This document shows, one piece after another, positions 14,716 to 16,585 of a stretch of DNA of 16,585 nucleotides. The DNA comes from an uncultured Eubacteriales bacterium (lineage in GTDB: Bacteria; Bacillota; Clostridia; Oscillospirales; Acutalibacteraceae): NCBI GenBank assembly GCA_934463265.1, contig CAKSIU010000016.1, positions 1-16,585 of the forward strand, written 5' to 3'. The notes under the pieces are model-generated. The model made no database searches, was not told the DNA's origin, and saw nothing but the letters and a program-made list of their open reading frames with translations. The position numbers were made by a program, and so were the translations under genes. The stretch's first letter is position 1. Every line of letters starts with the position of its first letter.

Positions 14716-15354
14716 TTATAAACTTTTGTTTAAATATATTTTCTCAGATATTTTTAGTGAAATCGGCACTGTCGCAATAAATAATAAAAATACTAAAGCA
14801 CATGTCATTGCTGGACTAATTAGTACATTAATAAATTTTACAGTGTTTATTAATGCAAGTATCGGTACCGTAAGGATAGATGCCACGGTTGTATAACTTA
14901 AATTACTCTTAATTTTGAATGTCAGTGCTACTAATATTGCACTACCAATACAGACCATAAAGATATATTCAATGATGACAAAAAAATTCATAATGAGGCT
15001 TGGATAAAGAACAGCTGTTTCTACAAAGCTAAAAATCATACAGATTAATGATAATAGGTAAAAAAACAAGTATCGTGAATAGATAATATCTTTACGTGTA
15101 TATGAAGTTGTGATAATTAATTCATTACCTTTACATTTTTCTGAAATCAGCACTTGTTGATTTCCAAACGCAATCATTTCGAAAAGAGTAACTGTTGCTA
15201 TTATATTGAATATATTGTCGTTTGCATCATTTGCAAAAATTAACGGAGATCCTAAAATTATAATAAAAAAGTATATAAGTAAAAATATCATATTTTTAGA
15301 TATTAGAAAATCTTTTTTTAACAGGTTTAAATATTTTGAACAATTTGTATTCGT
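14716..15354 (-). CDS. ABC-2 type permease with ACG in place of a start codon
   Basis: A hydrophobic permease with five or six membrane segments, including FLLIYFFIIILGSPLIFA and IATVTLFEMIAFG. It carries the TTSYTRKDIIYSRY motif also found in the other permease of this operon. The first ATG (15291) falls inside the first helix. Upstream the frame continues with YLNLLKKDFLISKN, a typical permease N-terminus, back to an ACG at 15352-15354. An AGGGGA lies seven bases before this ACG and a near-ideal promoter lies about 70 bases upstream. ACG is a poor start, so the ancestral ATG has probably mutated. The codon would give about 212 aa. The product may be poorly expressed, or start at ATG 15291 and lack its N-terminal segment. 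Confidence 0.75.
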   Translation of the reverse strand, partial: TNTNCSKYLNLLKKDFLISKNMIFLLIYFFIIILGSPLIFANDANDNIFNIIATVTLFEMIAFGNQQVLISEKCKGNELIITTSYTRKDIIYSRYLFFYLLSLICMIFSFVETAVLYPSLIMNFFVIIEYIFMVCIGSAILVALTFKIKSNLSYTTVASILTVPILALINTVKFINVLISPAMTCALVFLLFIATVPISLKISEKIYLNKSL

Positions 15355-15426
15355 AAGAACATCCCCTAAAATATGTAGTTTATCGCTGATACTTAAAACA
15401 GAAAAACTCTCAAATTTAACCAGTAA

Positions 15427-15455
15427 ATTATACTATGTATAACTAGAAAAATCAA
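15427..15455 (-). promoter_or_regulatory. Near-consensus promoter of the ABC operon
   Basis: On the minus strand: TTGATT, 17 bases, TATAAT (the -10 box covers 15427-15432 and the -35 box covers 15450-15455). The transcript would start about 65-70 bases before the ACG at 15354. No operator is evident. Confidence 0.7.
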
Positions 15456-15610
15456 CCAAACTTATTTTTATATTATCATATAGTAATCCTTTAAACTAAA
15501 AATTAAAAAAATTCTAATTTATAAAAAACTGTATCTTTCATTATGCAATATATCATTTTAATATTTTCCAGAACTTTATAATTAACTTTCAAAAGTATAA
15601 ACATAATATT
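15456..15610. other. AT-rich intergenic stretch
   Basis: I see no gene, RNA or repeat here. It separates the ABC promoter from the small frames at 15611-15719. Confidence 0.4.
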
Positions 15611-15661
15611 TTACACTGGCGTGTTTAGAAAACTTTCAATGTTGATAATCTTCATTTTCAT
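15611..15661 (-). pseudogene. Possible 5' remnant of a serine recombinase gene
   Basis: A 16-codon frame with an AGGGAG site reads MKMKIINIESFLNTPV then TAA. Large serine recombinases of Firmicute integrative elements often begin with M-K-x-x-x-I-E and a short polar stretch before the catalytic Y-x-R-V-S motif (my recollection). Here nothing follows the stop. The similarity is short. Confidence 0.3.
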
Positions 15662-15677
15662 CAAACTCCCTTTTTCT

Positions 15678-15719
15678 TTAGATTGCATAATGATTTGCCA
15701 AATTAAAAATTTTTGGCAT
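15678..15719 (-). other. Tiny frame of 13 aa
   Basis: MPKIFNLANHYAI, then TAA. It begins near AGGAGG (15735-15740, spacing 15) or an AGGA five bases before the ATG. It could be the start of a second truncated recombinase-type gene. Too short to identify. Confidence 0.25.
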
Positions 15720-15747
15720 ATATTCCTGGTTTTACCTCCTTTCTATT

Positions 15748-16041
15748 TTAGTATAATTTAAAAATTTTCCAATACCAATTTTTATTTTTTTGCATTTCAA
15801 GTATTTTAAGGAGTTTAATGCAATCTTTATAGCCTTGATAGTAAATATAGCTTCGTTCTGCTGACGCAATAATAAAAATATTCGATTCATGTTTATTTAT
15901 AAAATCTCTGTCTTTTTTTTGCGGCAGTCGATCAAGTAGTTCTTCGAACTTATCTGCATTATTTTTCTCTTCTTCTTTGCAGGCTTTGTATTTAGACTTT
16001 TCTATCTTTAAATCTAGAATAACATCATCAAGTAAAATCAT
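15748..16041 (-). CDS. Small helical protein, function unknown
   Basis: A 97-aa soluble, charged protein predicted to be mostly helical: a Lys/Glu-rich first half (KYKACKEEEKNNADKFEELL) and an aromatic second half (ERSYIYYQGYKDCIKLLKIL). Small helical proteins like this commonly precede recombinase genes in Firmicute integrative elements, to my recollection. Its ATG is preceded only by a weak site, but it overlaps the TGA of a 13-codon frame (16038-16079) that has a strong TTGGAGG. Translation may be coupled to that leader. I do not recognise the family. Confidence 0.55.
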   Translation of the reverse strand: MILLDDVILDLKIEKSKYKACKEEEKNNADKFEELLDRLPQKKDRDFINKHESNIFIIASAERSYIYYQGYKDCIKLLKILEMQKNKNWYWKIFKLY

Positions 16042-16079
16042 CTAAAAAATCTCACATCGCCAATCTCACTATTTTGCAT
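16038..16079 (-). CDS. Possible 13-aa leader peptide coupled to the 97-aa gene
   Basis: MQNSEIGDVRFFR with a TTGGAGG ribosome binding site nine bases before the ATG. It ends in TGA overlapping the ATG of the next gene (ATGA). The strong site and the overlap suggest translational coupling. It could instead be the scrap of a longer gene. Confidence 0.35.
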   Translation of the reverse strand: MQNSEIGDVRFFR

Positions 16080-16081
16080 TA

Positions 16082-16288
16082 TAAATTTTCCTCCAATATC
16101 AATTTTGAAGTTTCCGGATCTCGGTACAAAAAGCAATATAAATATTCATTAACAAACCTCTATGATTCTTATTCAGAATTTTAAAACCTCAGTTATACTG
16201 CGCGCATACTAACTTTTAAATTATTTCAAAATTTCGTGATTTATATCTAAACTCTTGTCACACCATAAGTCAAGTTAATTTCAAAATA
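16082..16288. other. AT-rich region upstream of the small minus-strand genes
   Basis: I find no gene, repeat or clear promoter. The minus-strand ribosome binding site TTGGAGG sits at its left edge. Confidence 0.35.
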
Positions 16289-16335
16289 AAAATCAGCTCA
16301 CAGTACAGATTTCTACTGTACTATAAGCTGATTTT
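16289..16335. terminator. Long hairpin, probable bidirectional terminator
   Basis: AAAATCAGCT (16289-16298) pairs with AGCTGATTTT (16326-16335). An inner AGTACAG (16302-16308) pairs with CTGTACT (16316-16322). Ts follow the stem on both strands. Confidence 0.75.
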
Positions 16336-16585
16336 ATAATTTTGGTTAATTTAACCGTGTGAAAGTATGCACACACCTGTGAAAATTTTTTAAAAGAATG
16401 CACACCCCTATGGAGAAAATCTTTAAAATAAGGTAGCTTTTTCAAAAAATACAACATCAAAACCAGCCTTAAAAACGAAGAAAGCCCAGCAATACTGGGT
16501 CTCCTCTCTGTATCAAAAGATACGTACTATTATGTCTAATCACTTAAGTTTTGATACAAACACACGGTTTATCATTAACCGTGTG
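16336..16585. other. Geneless edge with short direct and inverted repeats
   Basis: No gene seen. An imperfect direct repeat starts ATGCACAC at 16367 and 16398 and runs about 30 bases each time to TTTAAAA. TAACCGTGTG occurs at 16352-16361 and again at 16576-16585. CACACGGTT (16561-16569) and AACCGTGTG (16577-16585) form a perfect hairpin at the window edge. CCCAG-CAATA-CTGGG forms a small hairpin near 16488, and TGTATCAAAA (near 16508) pairs with TTTTGATACA some 30 bases on. It could be a structured leader RNA, a terminator cluster or an element end; the window stops too early to tell. Confidence 0.45.

Noticed and set aside
16440..16585. tRNA or known riboswitch at the right edge
   Set aside because: Hairpins are present, but no acceptor or T-loop signature fits a tRNA, and I recognise no riboswitch consensus.

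Overview
The window looks like a low-GC Firmicute (Clostridia-like) chromosome carrying an integrated element. The evidence is strongly AT-rich DNA, AGGAGG-type ribosome binding sites, a clostridial-type phage/integrative-element replication module, and clostridial-type ABC-2 permeases. No rRNA, tRNA or CRISPR array was seen, and the species cannot be named.

Left third (1-5675, all minus strand, read right to left): a phage-like DNA replication operon. It runs sigma-70 region-4-like regulator, small conserved phage protein, SNF2-type helicase, coiled-coil phage protein, Cys-cluster protein in the place usually held by a ssDNA-binding protein, family A DNA polymerase, then the N-terminus of a primase-like protein cut by the window edge. 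The helicase has an in-frame TAG inside its Walker A motif, so the module is probably decaying.

Middle left (5676-8150): a gene-poor, very AT-rich zone of palindromes, hairpins and broken reading frames. It holds one credible gene, a 103-aa protein with a signal peptide (7437-7748).

Centre (8151-13114, plus strand): a RiPP-like peptide locus. A radical SAM/SPASM enzyme with an N-terminal PqqD-like recognition domain is followed by a TldD-type zinc protease (HExxxH plus distal Cys) and its TldE-type partner. Then come tandem small precursor-like genes: two intact (58 and 59 aa), one shortened or frameshifted (45 aa), and two clear remnants. The intact peptides share an MKKPxIL start, a WCA motif, a Gly/Ala-rich hydrophobic tail with a second Cys, and a C-terminal T-A-L.

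Right (13166-15354, minus strand, convergent): an ABC exporter/immunity-type operon of permease, ATPase and permease, with a near-ideal promoter. It meets the peptide operon at a shared bidirectional terminator. A decayed copy of the last permease's 3' end lies among the peptide genes, so peptide and permease DNA was duplicated together.

Far right (15611-16585): minus-strand small ORFs, one resembling the start of a serine recombinase, then a geneless stretch of hairpins and short repeats at the window edge. With the left replication module, this suggests (inference) that the peptide locus is cargo inside a decaying prophage or integrative element.

Proposed working model: the radical SAM enzyme binds the peptide leader and modifies the peptide (possibly at its Cys residues), TldD/TldE trims it, and the ABC proteins export it or protect the producer.
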